The notes below the pieces were generated by a model. That model searched no databases, had not been told where the DNA came from, and saw only the letters and a list, made by a program, of their open reading frames with translations. From NCBI RefSeq assembly GCF_002109495.1, contig NZ_LVJN01000020.1:1410300-1474299 (forward strand): 64,000 nucleotides of DNA. The letters are read 5' to 3'. Source of the DNA: Magnetofaba australis IT-1 (GTDB lineage: Bacteria; Pseudomonadota; Magnetococcia; Magnetococcales; Magnetococcaceae). A program made the translations under genes and the position numbers. Positions 38,579 to 47,490 of the stretch are shown here, piece after piece. Positions within the stretch are counted from its first letter, which is position 1. Every line of letters begins with the position of its first letter.

Positions 38579-38962
38579 TCAGCGGCGGATAATCACCGTT
38601 TCAATCACCAGAATCGTCACCGAAATCACGTTGGCCACCAACGCCCCGCTGGCCAATGAGACAATGGAGGCCATGACCGAGCCCGCCAATTCCGCTTGCG
38701 CCACATGGGTGGCGACGCCCCATACGATGGCTGCGCAGATCAACTGTAGATCCGCCACCAGACTGGTGGCCAGCAGGACGGCGCCCATTTGGGTGCGATC
38801 CCCCAGTTTGAGGATGGTGGCCACCAGATTGACCACAATCACAACAAACAGCTCGTAGAGGTGATGGTGGTCGGGGTTGTCGATATCCCCCAGACAGAAA
38901 CCAAAATTCAGAGTGAGGGCTGAGACGATAAAGAATCCGAAAACCACCTTCTCACGATTCAT
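38579..38962 (-). CDS. Small membrane protein paired with an RCK channel (DUF6394-like)
   Basis: A 127-residue protein of about four hydrophobic segments. The stretch YELFVVIVVNLVATILKLGDR (about 36-56) and later SLVADLQLI and GALVANVISV are shared with the protein starting at 63701. I recall the family as DUF6394, but this is memory only. It lies directly upstream of the channel gene on the same strand. A channel-associated subunit or membrane sensor is the obvious idea. Confidence 0.75.
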   Translation of the reverse strand: MNREKVVFGFFIVSALTLNFGFCLGDIDNPDHHHLYELFVVIVVNLVATILKLGDRTQMGAVLLATSLVADLQLICAAIVWGVATHVAQAELAGSVMASIVSLASGALVANVISVTILVIETVIIRR

Positions 38963-39056
38963 CCGACGGCTCCTGTCGACGTAAAGGGAAACAGTCTGTT
39001 CTTCGGCGCAATGGTGAGCAATCTCAAGCTGAATCGCAAGAAGCGAGGTTAACGAA

Positions 39057-39289
39057 TATAGTCGCTAGCATTCAAAAGTGCACATATGGGCGCTGAAAGA
39101 TATCGAGGGCTACGCCCTCGAGCTCCCAAGATCAAAATCTAAACTGCGGGCGCTGCCCTCACCCGCTTAAGGGTCACAGACCCTTAAGAATCCCGACAAA
39201 CTTCCGTTGGAAATTTGTCCCATAGTCAGCGCAAGACCAACTAATGTCACGCAAACATTGAGCGCTTTGGATGTGTGTCTTTCTGGATT
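39057..39289. repeat. Dispersed repeat, left inverted copy flanking the cbb3 genes
   Basis: The 233-bp copy starts TATAGTCGCTAGCATTCAAA and ends near TTCTGGATT. Apart from point changes and the missing 71-bp module, it is the reverse complement of 47146-47453. Internal arms include CGAGGGC/GCCCTCG and CTTAAGGGTC/GACCCTTAAG. It lies between the small channel-partner gene and the ccoP terminator. Confidence 0.9.
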
Positions 39290-39325
39290 AAGCGGCTATA
39301 CGAGAAGGAGAGGGCGTATCTATCC

Positions 39326-39355
39326 AAAAAAAAAGCCCGCCATAAGGCGGGCTTT
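39326..39355 (-). terminator. Rho-independent terminator of ccoNOP
   Basis: On the minus strand the arms AAAGCCCGCC and GGCGGGCTTT (39332-39355) enclose TTAT and are followed by a run of nine T reading into 39326. It ends the leftward ccoNOP transcript 25 bp after the ccoP stop. Confidence 0.93.
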
Positions 39356-39379
39356 CGAGTGTTCACTGAGGGGCGAAAC

Positions 39380-40282
39380 TTACATGCCGCCGCCCAGGCT
39401 TTGCACGTACAGAGCAACTTTCTTGACTTCAACCGGAGACAGCTTGCCGCCGTTATCGCTGCTCCACACCGGCATATGACCATTACGACCTTTGGAGATG
39501 GTGGTCTTAATGGCGTCTTCGGTGCCACCGTACAGCCAGATGCCGTCAGACAGATTGGGCGCGCCAATGCTGTTGTCGATCTCTTCACCGTCGGGGGTCT
39601 TGCCTTTGAGGGAGCCTTTGGCGCCCACGCCGTGGCAGGTGTAGCACATGGCGTCGTCGCTGTGGAACAGCTTGTCGCCAGCCGTGGCGTTGCCCGGACC
39701 GGCGCCAGCGCCGGACAGGGACATCACATAGGAGACCAGATCATTGACCTGACTGTCAGACAGTTCCGCGCCGCCTTTGGCGGGCATCACGCCTTGGCGA
39801 CCTTCGGCGATGGTGGTGGCGATGGTTTCCAAATCGCCGCCATACAGCCAATCGTCATCAGACAGGGTGGGGAAGCCATCCACGCTGTTGACGCCGCCGC
39901 GGCCGTGGCACGCAGCGCAGTTTTCACCGAAGATGAACTGGCCGCCTTTGATGGCGTAGTTATACAGTTCAACGTCTTTTTTCACGTCGGTCAGGGACAT
40001 GTTCAGAATCTGGTCGTCCAGAGGCTTGCGCTTCGCGCTCGCTTCCCGCAGTTCTTTCTGCAGTTCCGACTTCATATCCCAACCCAGCACGCCTTTGGTG
40101 GCGCTGTTGGCCAGAGGCCATGCCGGATAGAGGATCCACCACACGATGGCGATCACGATACAAGCGTAGAAGCTGTACAGCCACCAGCTGGGCAACGGGT
40201 TGTTCCATTCCTGGAGAGGGTAGCCCTCTTCGTCGTCCCATTTGTGACCCGTGGTTTCGACGCCTTTATTCTCTTCAGCCAT
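39380..40282 (-). CDS. ccoP: cbb3-type cytochrome c oxidase subunit III (di-haem)
   Basis: A 300-residue membrane-anchored di-haem cytochrome c that receives electrons for the oxidase. The first CxxCH is CAACHGRGG near residue 132 and the second CYTCHGVGAKG near 218. One membrane helix (about 32-53) precedes the haem domains, and the N-terminus GVETTGHKWDDEEGYPLQEWNNPLPSWW is typical of CcoP. AAGGAGAG precedes the ATG. The gene lies 47 bp after ccoO, leaving no room for a ccoQ between them. Confidence 0.96.
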   Translation of the reverse strand: MAEENKGVETTGHKWDDEEGYPLQEWNNPLPSWWLYSFYACIVIAIVWWILYPAWPLANSATKGVLGWDMKSELQKELREASAKRKPLDDQILNMSLTDVKKDVELYNYAIKGGQFIFGENCAACHGRGGVNSVDGFPTLSDDDWLYGGDLETIATTIAEGRQGVMPAKGGAELSDSQVNDLVSYVMSLSGAGAGPGNATAGDKLFHSDDAMCYTCHGVGAKGSLKGKTPDGEEIDNSIGAPNLSDGIWLYGGTEDAIKTTISKGRNGHMPVWSSDNGGKLSPVEVKKVALYVQSLGGGM

Positions 40283-40329
40283 AAGAATCTCTCCTTACTT
40301 CTCTTTTTTCGTCTTAAGCCACGGGACAA

Positions 40330-41094
40330 TTAGTACTGTTCAATTTTGGCGACGCCGGTTTCCGCATCGAAGCCTTCAACTTTGCTGAAGTCGACGAGGG
40401 TGCCCAGCATTTGCAGATACGCCACCAGAGCGTCCAGTTCGGTGATGGAGCCCGCGCCGTCGCCAGCAAAGTCCTCCTGACGAATTTCCGGGCTCTTGAA
40501 CTGCTCGCTGTAGCGCGCTTGCAGACCATCGGCGTCGGCGTCGGGATTAGCTTGCGCCATCAGGTCGGTTTTCGCGTTGTCGATCATCTCTTTGGTGTAA
40601 GGCACACCAACAATCTTCATGACTTCCAAACGCTTCTTGATGTTGCCGTAAGCCAGCGGGGTGCTCTCCAGCCAGGGATACTGCGGCATCACCGACTCAG
40701 GCACCACTTTTTGCGGGTTGCGCATGTGCTCGCGATGCCACTTGTTGGAGTACTTGCCGCCCACACGGGCCAGGTCCGGACCAGTGCGCTTGGAGCCCCA
40801 CTGGAACGGATGGTCATACTGAGATTCCGCCGCCAGCGAGTAGTGGCCGTAACGCTCCACTTCGTCGCGGAAGGGACGGATCATCTGCGAATGGCAATTG
40901 TAGCAGCCTTCACGGATGTAGATGTCACGCCCGCGCAGTTCCAGCGGGGTGTAGGGGCGAATGCCCTCGACCTTCTCCACGGTCTTTTCGATCCAGAACA
41001 GGGGGAAGATCTCAACGATGGCTCCAATGGAGATCACAATCGTCGTCAGGATAGCCAACAGAGGGATGTTTTTTTCAATTATTGCGTGATTCAC
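40330..41094 (-). CDS. ccoO: cbb3-type cytochrome c oxidase subunit II (mono-haem)
   Basis: A 254-residue mono-haem cytochrome c subunit. One N-terminal helix (about 10-32) is followed by [12 protein letters not shown] (about 63-74), the haem c site. The length is slightly more than usual owing to an acidic insertion ([15 protein letters not shown]). The start is GTG 41094 with GGAGCG upstream. It is the second gene of ccoNOP. Confidence 0.96.
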   Translation of the reverse strand: MNHAIIEKNIPLLAILTTIVISIGAIVEIFPLFWIEKTVEKVEGIRPYTPLELRGRDIYIREGCYNCHSQMIRPFRDEVERYGHYSLAAESQYDHPFQWGSKRTGPDLARVGGKYSNKWHREHMRNPQKVVPESVMPQYPWLESTPLAYGNIKKRLEVMKIVGVPYTKEMIDNAKTDLMAQANPDADADGLQARYSEQFKSPEIRQEDFAGDGAGSITELDALVAYLQMLGTLVDFSKVEGFDAETGVAKIEQY

Positions 41095-41166
41095 CGCTTA
41101 CGCTCCTTACATTCTGTGGGCCCTCCCCACTGTGGGGGAGGGCCGGACTCTCCTGGTTGATTGCGA

Positions 41167-42591
41167 TCACGCAGCAGCGGTCGCGCCCACGGTGGTTTCC
41201 TGACCAGCTTTTTTGATGGTCATGAACACGTTGTAAGCCATAACCACGCCACCGACCACGAACAGAGCCCCGCCAGTGGCGCGGATGACGTAGTACAGAT
41301 GCATCTCTTGCACGGTGGTGGCGAAGTCGTAGGCGAGGTTGCCGTAGCTATCGTACCAGCGCCACATCAGGCCCTGCATGATGCCGGACACCCACATGGA
41401 GGCGATGTACAGAACCACGCCGATGGTGGCGAGCCAGAAGTGGAAGGTGATCAGACCCACGCTGTAGATGGTGGTGTTCCACAGACGGGGCACCATGTGA
41501 TACAGGCAGCCGAAGGAGATCATGGCCACCCAGCCCAAGGCGCCGGAGTGCACGTGACCGACGGTCCAGTCAGTGTAGTGCGACAGGGCGTTCACGTCCT
41601 TGATGGACATGATGGGGCCTTCAAAGGTGGACATACCGTAGAAGGAGAGGGAGATCACCATGAAGCGGATGATCGGGTCGGTGCGCAGTTTTTCCCACGC
41701 GCCGGAGAGGGTCATGATGCCGTTGATCATGCCGCCCCAGGAGGGGAGGATCAACATGATGGAGAAGGTCATGCCCAGGGTGCCGGTCCAGTCAGGCAGA
41801 GCGGTGTAGTGCAGGTGGTGCGGACCAGCCCAGATGTACAGGAACACCAGCGCCCAGAAGTGGACGATGGAGAGACGATACGAGAACACGGGGCGCTCGG
41901 CTTGCTTGGGCACAAAGTAGTACATCATGCCCAGGAACGCGGCGGTGAGGAAGAAGCCCACAGCGTTATGGCCGTACCACCACTGGATCATGGCGTTCTG
42001 CACGCCGGAGAACAGCGGATAGGATTCGGTCAGGCTCACCGGCACGTGGATGTTGTTGCCCAGGTGCAGCACCGCCACGGTGATGATAAAGGCGAGCAGG
42101 AACCAGTTGGCCACGTAGATGTGCTTCTCTTGGCGACGCGCCAAGGTGCCCACAAAGATAATGAAGTAGGCGACCCACACCAGGGTGATGAGGATGTCGA
42201 TGGGCCAGATGGTCTCGGCGTATTCCTGACCTTGGGTCATGCCCAGAGGATAGGTGATCACCGCGCCCACGATGACCGCATTCCAACCCCAGAAGGTGAA
42301 ACGGGCCAGACCCGGAGCGAACAGCCGCGCCTTGCAGGTGCGCTGAACGATATAATAAGAAGTAGCGAACAGCACCGAGCCGCCAAAGGCGAAGATCACC
42401 GCAGAGGTGTGCAGCGGACGGATGCGACCAAAACTGATGTAAGGAATGCCGCCGTTGATATTGGGGAAGGCCAACTCCCACGCCGCCAGGTCCCCAACCA
42501 GGAAACCGACAACGCCGTAGATGACCGCCACAACGGTGAACATCTTTACAATTCCATAATCATACTTCTCTGAGAGTGCTGTTTGCGCCAC
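41167..42591 (-). CDS. ccoN: cbb3-type cytochrome c oxidase catalytic subunit I
   Basis: A 474-residue, twelve-helix haem-copper oxidase subunit holding the low-spin haem b and the haem b3-CuB oxygen-reduction site. Conserved His motifs are visible ([54 protein letters not shown]). The start is GTG 42591 with AAGGAG upstream. These oxidases have high oxygen affinity, fitting microaerobic life. Maturation genes ccoGHQ are divergent, and ccoIS lie at 13-16 kb. Confidence 0.97.
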   Translation of the reverse strand: MAQTALSEKYDYGIVKMFTVVAVIYGVVGFLVGDLAAWELAFPNINGGIPYISFGRIRPLHTSAVIFAFGGSVLFATSYYIVQRTCKARLFAPGLARFTFWGWNAVIVGAVITYPLGMTQGQEYAETIWPIDILITLVWVAYFIIFVGTLARRQEKHIYVANWFLLAFIITVAVLHLGNNIHVPVSLTESYPLFSGVQNAMIQWWYGHNAVGFFLTAAFLGMMYYFVPKQAERPVFSYRLSIVHFWALVFLYIWAGPHHLHYTALPDWTGTLGMTFSIMLILPSWGGMINGIMTLSGAWEKLRTDPIIRFMVISLSFYGMSTFEGPIMSIKDVNALSHYTDWTVGHVHSGALGWVAMISFGCLYHMVPRLWNTTIYSVGLITFHFWLATIGVVLYIASMWVSGIMQGLMWRWYDSYGNLAYDFATTVQEMHLYYVIRATGGALFVVGGVVMAYNVFMTIKKAGQETTVGATAAA

Positions 42592-43053
42592 GGCAACGCT
42601 CCTTCTTTTAGTCTCGGGAGTTTCAACGAAAATGCGCGTGTGGACGTCACGCTCGTCAAATCACTCCCAGGGGGAATTGCAGGGTCCGGGTAAAAAATTC
42701 ATTAGACATTAAGAGTGGGTGAATAGCATGATCCGGCGCCCAATAGCAAGGCGATTAGCGCATTGTGCGTCATTTCCCACAGTTTTTCCGCTTTATTGCC
42801 TGTCGCCGTCTTGAATGGGAAGAAATGATTGGCTCGGCGCCTTCTGAGTGGTAGTATCAATCCCTTATCTTTCGCAGCGTGTCGCGCCTCTGTTATGCGT
42901 CACGCGGCGGCTCTTTTCTAAGATGCGCAGGATTTCCACCCTGGGCGCGTGTGCGCCACAGGCAACCATTGTCTGTTGATCAAGTTTATTATATTCTAAT
43001 ATGACAATTTGCCTCACCTCTCGAACTGGCCTCAACTCAAGGAGCTGACTCCC
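42592..43053. other. Divergent ccoN / ccoG control region
   Basis: About 460 bp without a gene hold the promoters of the oxidase genes and of the ccoG operon. A short palindrome TTGATCAA at 42976-42983 resembles half of an FNR site (TTGAT-N4-ATCAA), but the second half-site is not present at the right spacing. FNR control is common for cbb3 genes but is not demonstrated here. Confidence 0.4.
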
Positions 43054-44511
43054 GTGGACGCACAATCCCCGCAGGATACACAGCCGGAAGAAGACTCTCT
43101 CTACTCCGACTGGAAAAAACTCTACCCCAAATACCAGACGGGCTTCTTCCGTAACGTTCGCTGGTTTCTTCTGATCATCCTGCTGGGCGTCTACTATGTC
43201 CTGCCTCTCATGCGCTGGGATCGTGAGGCGGGGTTGCCGGATCAGGCGGTGCTGTTTGATTTGCCCACGCGCAAATTCTTTCTGTTTGATCTGGTTATCT
43301 GGCCACAGGAGATCTTTCTGCTGACCTTGGTGCTGATCTTTGCCGCGGTGGGTCTGTTCTTCATCACCGCGCTGGCGGGACGTGTGTTCTGCGGCTACAT
43401 GTGTTTCCAGACCGTGTGGACCGATATGTTCCTCTATATGGAGAAGGTGTTCGAGGGCAGCTATCGTCAGCGCCGTATGCTCGACGACGGCCCGATGAAC
43501 ATGAATAAGTTCCTGCGCAAAACCGGCAAGCATGTCTCCTGGTTGCTCATCTCCATGTTTACCGGCGGCGTATTCGTCTTCTACTTCGCCGATGCGCCGA
43601 CTTTGCTCAATCAGTTCTTCTCTGGCGAAGCGCCCACCGCTGCTTGGTTCACCCTGGGCTTCTTGACCCTGACCACCTACACCATGGCTGGATTCGCCCG
43701 CGAACAGGTGTGTACCTACATGTGCCCCTATGCCCGTTTCCAGGGGGCGATGTTTGACGAAGACACCATTATTGTCGCCTACCATCCAGAGCTGGGCGAG
43801 CCGCGTGAGTCCAATCGCCGCGTACGGCATGATCATGCCCAAGACGTGGGCTGGTGCATCGACTGCGGCGAATGCGTCAATGTCTGCCCGGTGGGGATCG
43901 ATATCCGCAACGGCCAACAGTATCAGTGCATCACCTGCGGCGCTTGTATCGACGCCTGTGACGACGCCATGGCGGCGCTCTCCAAAGAACACTCCGATCT
44001 GCACCCGGCGCGTCTGATTCGTTACACCTCCATGCGGGAGATGAACGAAGGCGAGGGCACGACTCGATTCGTGCGCGCACGCATCTTGATCTACGGTTTG
44101 ATCTTGGGCGTGACCACCGCCGCCATGTTTGGGTACTTCCTGGTGCGTTCGTCGGTGGATTTGGGGGTGGTGCGCGAGCGTCAACCGATCTATATTCCGC
44201 TCTCTGACGGTGGCGTGCAGAACAACTTCACCGCGCGCATTCTGAACATGTCGCACAGCGCTCAGCTGTATAAGTTGACTGTTGAAGGGCTGCCTAAGGC
44301 GACCATTCGTGTGGCCACGGAGGTGAAGTATGCTGCAGATGGCTCGCCGTTGCTGCCGGTTGAATCCGGCAAGGTGCTGCCGTATCGTCTGTTCGTGAAA
44401 CAGCCGCGAGGGGAAGTCCAGTCCGGCCAGCGGGAGGTGACCTTCCGCTTGGTTGCGCAGGATCCCTCAGGCGGTGAAACGACCTATGAATCCGTGTTTA
44501 TTGGGCCCTGA
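43054..44511 (+). CDS. ccoG: cbb3 oxidase accessory ferredoxin-like membrane protein CcoG
   Basis: A 485-residue membrane protein with about five helices and a cytoplasmic dicluster ferredoxin domain containing CIDCGECVNVCPVGIDI (about 268-284) and CITCGACIDACDDA. Further Cys motifs occur at CGYMCFQTVW and CTYMCPYARFQ. CcoG (RdxA/FixG) is linked to copper reduction for cbb3 assembly. GTG 43054 is chosen because AAGGAG lies just upstream; the frame is open back to 43009. It begins ccoGHQ, divergent from ccoNOP. Confidence 0.94.
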   Translation: MDAQSPQDTQPEEDSLYSDWKKLYPKYQTGFFRNVRWFLLIILLGVYYVLPLMRWDREAGLPDQAVLFDLPTRKFFLFDLVIWPQEIFLLTLVLIFAAVGLFFITALAGRVFCGYMCFQTVWTDMFLYMEKVFEGSYRQRRMLDDGPMNMNKFLRKTGKHVSWLLISMFTGGVFVFYFADAPTLLNQFFSGEAPTAAWFTLGFLTLTTYTMAGFAREQVCTYMCPYARFQGAMFDEDTIIVAYHPELGEPRESNRRVRHDHAQDVGWCIDCGECVNVCPVGIDIRNGQQYQCITCGACIDACDDAMAALSKEHSDLHPARLIRYTSMREMNEGEGTTRFVRARILIYGLILGVTTAAMFGYFLVRSSVDLGVVRERQPIYIPLSDGGVQNNFTARILNMSHSAQLYKLTVEGLPKATIRVATEVKYAADGSPLLPVESGKVLPYRLFVKQPRGEVQSGQREVTFRLVAQDPSGGETTYESVFIGP

Positions 44512-44516
44512 TCTTT

Positions 44517-45044
44517 ATGAGTGAACAAGAGCAAAGCACCGCCGCGCCGAAAAAGCGCTTCGAACCCTGGCCGTGGGTGATCGTCGGCATCTTGGCGACG
44601 GCGCTGGTGGTCAACGCCACGTTTATCTACCTGGCGGGGAAATCTTCCAATGGATTGGTGATCGAGGGCGCTTATCGCCGCGGGATTACCTACAATAAGG
44701 AGATTGACGCAGCGCGGCGCCAGATGGAGTTGGGTTGGCGCGTGAGTTTGGCTGGATCCGAAGCGTTGCAAGAAGGGCGGCAAGGAGCCATCTCCCTCAC
44801 TGTGCTGGATAAGTCAGGCCAGCCTGTGGCTGGGGCCACGGTGGCCGGAACGCTGTTCCGGCCCACTGATCAGGCGTTGGATCAGCCGATCTCCATGAGT
44901 GAGGCGGCGCCCGGCGTCTATCAGGCGCAGATCACGCCTGCGCAGCGTGGGATTTGGGATGTGAAGCTCAAGGCGCAGCGCGGTGAGGATGTTTATCGCT
45001 TTGTTCAGCGCATCAGCGTGAAAAAAGCGCAACCAGGGGAGTAA
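44517..45044 (+). CDS. ccoH: cbb3 oxidase assembly protein CcoH (FixH)
   Basis: A 175-residue protein with one N-terminal helix (about 18-40) and a periplasmic domain that carries GLVIEGAYRRGITYNKEID and PVAGATVAGTLFRP, as in FixH/CcoH. CcoH acts late in assembly and stays with the mature oxidase. It starts 5 bp after ccoG and is followed 4 bp later by the ccoQ-like gene. Confidence 0.9.
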   Translation: MSEQEQSTAAPKKRFEPWPWVIVGILATALVVNATFIYLAGKSSNGLVIEGAYRRGITYNKEIDAARRQMELGWRVSLAGSEALQEGRQGAISLTVLDKSGQPVAGATVAGTLFRPTDQALDQPISMSEAAPGVYQAQITPAQRGIWDVKLKAQRGEDVYRFVQRISVKKAQPGE

Positions 45045-45048
45045 GGCG

Positions 45049-45261
45049 ATGGGCATGGAAACAGTTTCCATACTCAAGCAGTTTGGCTTGGTGTGGTTCT
45101 TCGTAATCTTTCTGATCATCATCGGCTGGGCCTACTGGCCGAGCCATAAGAAGGATTACGACAAGGCGGGGCGTCTGGCTCTGGATGATGATAAAGATGA
45201 AGTCAATAGCGCTGCGCAGGAGAAGGATGGCGCATCTGGCGATAAGGAGAGCAACGCCTGA
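45049..45261 (+). CDS. ccoQ: CcoQ-like small subunit of cbb3 oxidase
   Basis: A 70-residue single-helix protein. The helix FGLVWFFVIFLIIIGWAYW is followed by PSHKKDYDKAGRLALDDD, matching CcoQ/FixQ, where a helix ending in WA(Y/F) is followed by a basic stretch and (F/Y)-x-x-A-x-x-(L/P)-x-x-DD. The usual place for ccoQ is between ccoO and ccoP; here that gap is 47 bp and the gene lies at the end of the ccoGH operon. The N-terminal ATG 45049 or ATG 45055 both fit. A strong terminator follows. Confidence 0.83.
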   Translation: MGMETVSILKQFGLVWFFVIFLIIIGWAYWPSHKKDYDKAGRLALDDDKDEVNSAAQEKDGASGDKESNA

Positions 45262-45285
45262 ATTGAGCGTTGGCGGGAACAGAAA

Positions 45286-45315
45286 GGGGAAGGCCTCAAG
45301 GCCTTCCCCTTTTTT
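45286..45315 (+). terminator. Rho-independent terminator of ccoGHQ
   Basis: Perfect 10-bp arms GGGGAAGGCC and GGCCTTCCCC enclose TCAA and are followed by six T. It lies 24 bp after the ccoQ stop. Confidence 0.95.
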
Positions 45316-45362
45316 GCATCAGCGCCTAACTTGAGATGGTCAGGCGCTGTTATGCGCTGTGC

Positions 45363-45599
45363 TTAGATGGTGGTCGGCGCTTGCTGGAACTGCTGCAGCG
45401 CAGCCTTGGAGAGGGTGACGCGATAGGCGCCAGAGGCGCGCGGCGCATTGCGCGAACCCTGCGCAGAGGCTTCGTTTTTGCCATCGCGCGCCACCGGAGC
45501 GGCGCCGCGATTGGTGTCATCGCGGCCATCGCGCTTGAGGCCAGTCATGACTTGGGTTCCGCGCTGCGTCAGATAAGTGGTGATGCCGAGCATGCTCAT
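45363..45599 (-). CDS. Small hypothetical protein
   Basis: A 78-residue, basic, mostly polar protein starting MSMLGITTYLTQRG, with GGCGGA upstream of ATG 45599. No signal peptide, membrane helix or Cys motif is seen, and Gly, Asn, Arg and Ala are abundant in the centre. The family is not recognised. It stands alone between two oppositely directed operons, convergent to ccoQ. The short length makes a chance frame possible, but the Shine-Dalgarno site and placement favour a gene. Confidence 0.5.
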   Translation of the reverse strand: MSMLGITTYLTQRGTQVMTGLKRDGRDDTNRGAAPVARDGKNEASAQGSRNAPRASGAYRVTLSKAALQQFQQAPTTI

Positions 45600-45881
45600 C
45601 GGATTCCGCCTTGTTCTGGGTGTTTCAAATTGACTCTGACTCAACGCCGTAGCGGAGCCGGAGAGAATCTGTTGCCTGTCTGTTGTGCATCATAATGCAG
45701 TGACCATGCCAGAAACTGTCACAGGTTTGGGTCGAGTCGTTTCTGGATCAAAATAAATTGTAGTTTCAGAGGGTAATGCAGGGCTTTTTGATGCTGGAGA
45801 ATGCCAGGGCGTCGCGCGTTTCACGCATGGGATTGCGTCAAGAGACCAATTTTACCGGATTGGAATCGAAAGGGAGGAACA

Positions 45882-46364
45882 ATGTTGCCGATACGCAAAA
45901 GGATGATTGGAACGCTGCTGGCCATTGGCGGTGGCGCCGCGGCGGTATCCAGCGCCCAGGCCGAGGTGATCGGTCATGTGGATACCGTGTTTAAGATGCT
46001 GGGGCCCGATGACAAAATCGTGATTGAGGCGTTTGACGACCCGGACGTCAATGGGGTGGCGTGTCATTTGAGCCGCGCGGTCAAAGGCGGGCTGAAGGGC
46101 GCGGTGGGATTGGCGGAGGACCGTTCCGACGCCTCTATCGCCTGTCGCCAGATCGGCCCGATCTCCTTCGAGCGGGAGATTGAAGATGGCGATAAAGTGT
46201 TTTCCAAGCGCACCTCGGCGCTGTTCAAATCCATGAAGGTGGTGCGCTTTTTCGATCGTAAGCGCAATACGCTGATCTATCTGGTTTACAGCGAAAAGAT
46301 CATCGATGGCTCGCCGCAAAACGCCATCTCCACCGTGCCCATCATGCCTTGGAGCGCCAAATGA
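45882..46364 (+). CDS. creA: CreA-family exported protein
   Basis: A 160-residue protein with a signal peptide ending near AQAEV and the CreA body: [22 protein letters not shown] (about 32-53), [32 protein letters not shown], and the C-terminal [14 protein letters not shown]. This agrees closely with Escherichia coli CreA as I remember it. The function of CreA is not established. GGGAGGAACA precedes ATG 45882. Its stop overlaps the EI24-like start by 4 bp (ATGA). Confidence 0.92.
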   Translation: MLPIRKRMIGTLLAIGGGAAAVSSAQAEVIGHVDTVFKMLGPDDKIVIEAFDDPDVNGVACHLSRAVKGGLKGAVGLAEDRSDASIACRQIGPISFEREIEDGDKVFSKRTSALFKSMKVVRFFDRKRNTLIYLVYSEKIIDGSPQNAISTVPIMPWSAK

Positions 46365-47146
46365 GTGATGCACAATCGTCAGTGCGCTGCTTTGGCCCGG
46401 GTTGTCTGCTGCGCGGCATGGGGCTGCTGCTGAACCCCAAAGTCCTACCGTTTGTGGCGGTTCCTCTGTTGATCAATGCGGTGTTGTTCGGCGCAGGATT
46501 CTACTATGGCTATGAGTGGGCGCAGGCGCAGGCGGCGCAGTACATCGCCGCGTTGCCCAGTTGGCTGCAGTGGCTGGAGTGGCTGGTGGGACCGCTGTTT
46601 GTGGTGATGTTCCTGCTCTTCCTGTTCTATGGCTTTACGGTGTTGGCCAATCTGATTGGCGCGCCCTTCAATAGTGTGTTGGCGGCGCGGGTCGAAGCGT
46701 TGTTGACCGGGACGGAGCCCGGCGATGACGCCACTTTTGCGCAGGCGTTGAAATCCGCTCCCGGCGCCATTCTCGACGAGCTGGGCAAAATCCTCTACAT
46801 GTTGCGCTGGGTGATCCCGCTGGCGATTTTGACGCTGATCGGTCTGTTTATCCCGTTTCTATCGCCGCTGGCGGCGCTGGCGTGGCTGCTGTTTGGGGCA
46901 TGGATGCTGGCGGTGGAGTATGGCGACTTTCCTATGGGTAACCATGGCTACAAGGGTAAGCAGATGCGGCGCATCTTGCGCGCATCCTGGATGAATAGCA
47001 TGGGGTTCGGCGGCGCGGCATTGGTGATGACCTTGATCCCAGGGTTGAACCTGATCGCGATGCCGGCTTCTGTGGCCGGAGCCACGGCCATGTGGGCGCA
47101 GGGGTTGGCGCAGAGTTCTGCGGCGCGCAAAGATATCGCCGCTTGA
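46361..47146 (+). CDS. EI24/CysZ-like membrane protein
   Basis: A 261-residue inner-membrane protein with about four to six hydrophobic segments. Family marks include [25 protein letters not shown] near the N-terminus, the mid-region [21 protein letters not shown], and a C-terminal [20 protein letters not shown]. The EI24 family includes the sulfate transporter CysZ; the role here is not certain. It is coupled to creA by overlap, and its last base is the edge of the right inverted repeat. Confidence 0.87.
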   Translation: MSDAQSSVRCFGPGCLLRGMGLLLNPKVLPFVAVPLLINAVLFGAGFYYGYEWAQAQAAQYIAALPSWLQWLEWLVGPLFVVMFLLFLFYGFTVLANLIGAPFNSVLAARVEALLTGTEPGDDATFAQALKSAPGAILDELGKILYMLRWVIPLAILTLIGLFIPFLSPLAALAWLLFGAWMLAVEYGDFPMGNHGYKGKQMRRILRASWMNSMGFGGAALVMTLIPGLNLIAMPASVAGATAMWAQGLAQSSAARKDIAA

Positions 47147-47453
47147 ATCCAGAATGCCACAAATCCAAAGCGCTCAATGTTTGCGTGACATTGGTTGGTC
47201 TTGCGCTGACTCTGGGACAAATTTCCAACGGAAATTTGGCGGGATTCTTAAGGGTCCGTGACTCTTAAGCGGGTGTGGGCAGCGCCCACGATTCGGCAGG
47301 ATTGCCGAATCGGACTCGCGCAGCGAGCCCGAAGGGCGAGGGCCATGGATGGCCCGAATCACGGTTTGGATTTTGATCTTGGGAGCTCGAGGGCGTAGCC
47401 CTCGATATCTTTCAGCGCCCATATGTGCACTTTTGAATGCTAGCGACTATAAA
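47146..47453. repeat. Dispersed repeat, right inverted copy flanking the cbb3 genes
   Basis: The 308-bp copy is the inverted partner of 39057-39289. The length difference of 75 bp is almost entirely the 71-bp module (47290-47360) with its 2-bp flank. Matching extends outside the usual family edges to TAGTCGCTAGCATTCAAA on one side and TTCTGGATT on the other. Confidence 0.9.
47290..47360 (+). mobile_element. 71-bp palindromic module, copy 3
   Basis: It begins GATTCGG and ends CCGAATC, flanked by AC on both sides, and differs from copy 2 at three positions. The partner repeat at 39057 has the empty site. Confidence 0.7.
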
Positions 47454-47490
47454 CAGTGAGTGATTCGCTAACGTGGGAGGGGTGTCGCCT

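Noticed and set aside
42976-42983. Possible FNR/ANR operator upstream of ccoN and ccoG
   Set aside because: The palindrome TTGATCAA has no correctly spaced second half-site, so only a partial resemblance can be claimed.
45336-45695. 119-residue plus-strand frame after the ccoGHQ terminator
   Set aside because: It lies opposite the better-supported 78-residue minus-strand gene and has no ribosome site.
39207-47228. Similar short frames inside the repeat copies (for example starting MEICP…VSARPTNVTQTLSALD)
   Set aside because: They recur because the DNA repeats recur. They lack ribosome sites and are broken in other copies, so they are not genes.
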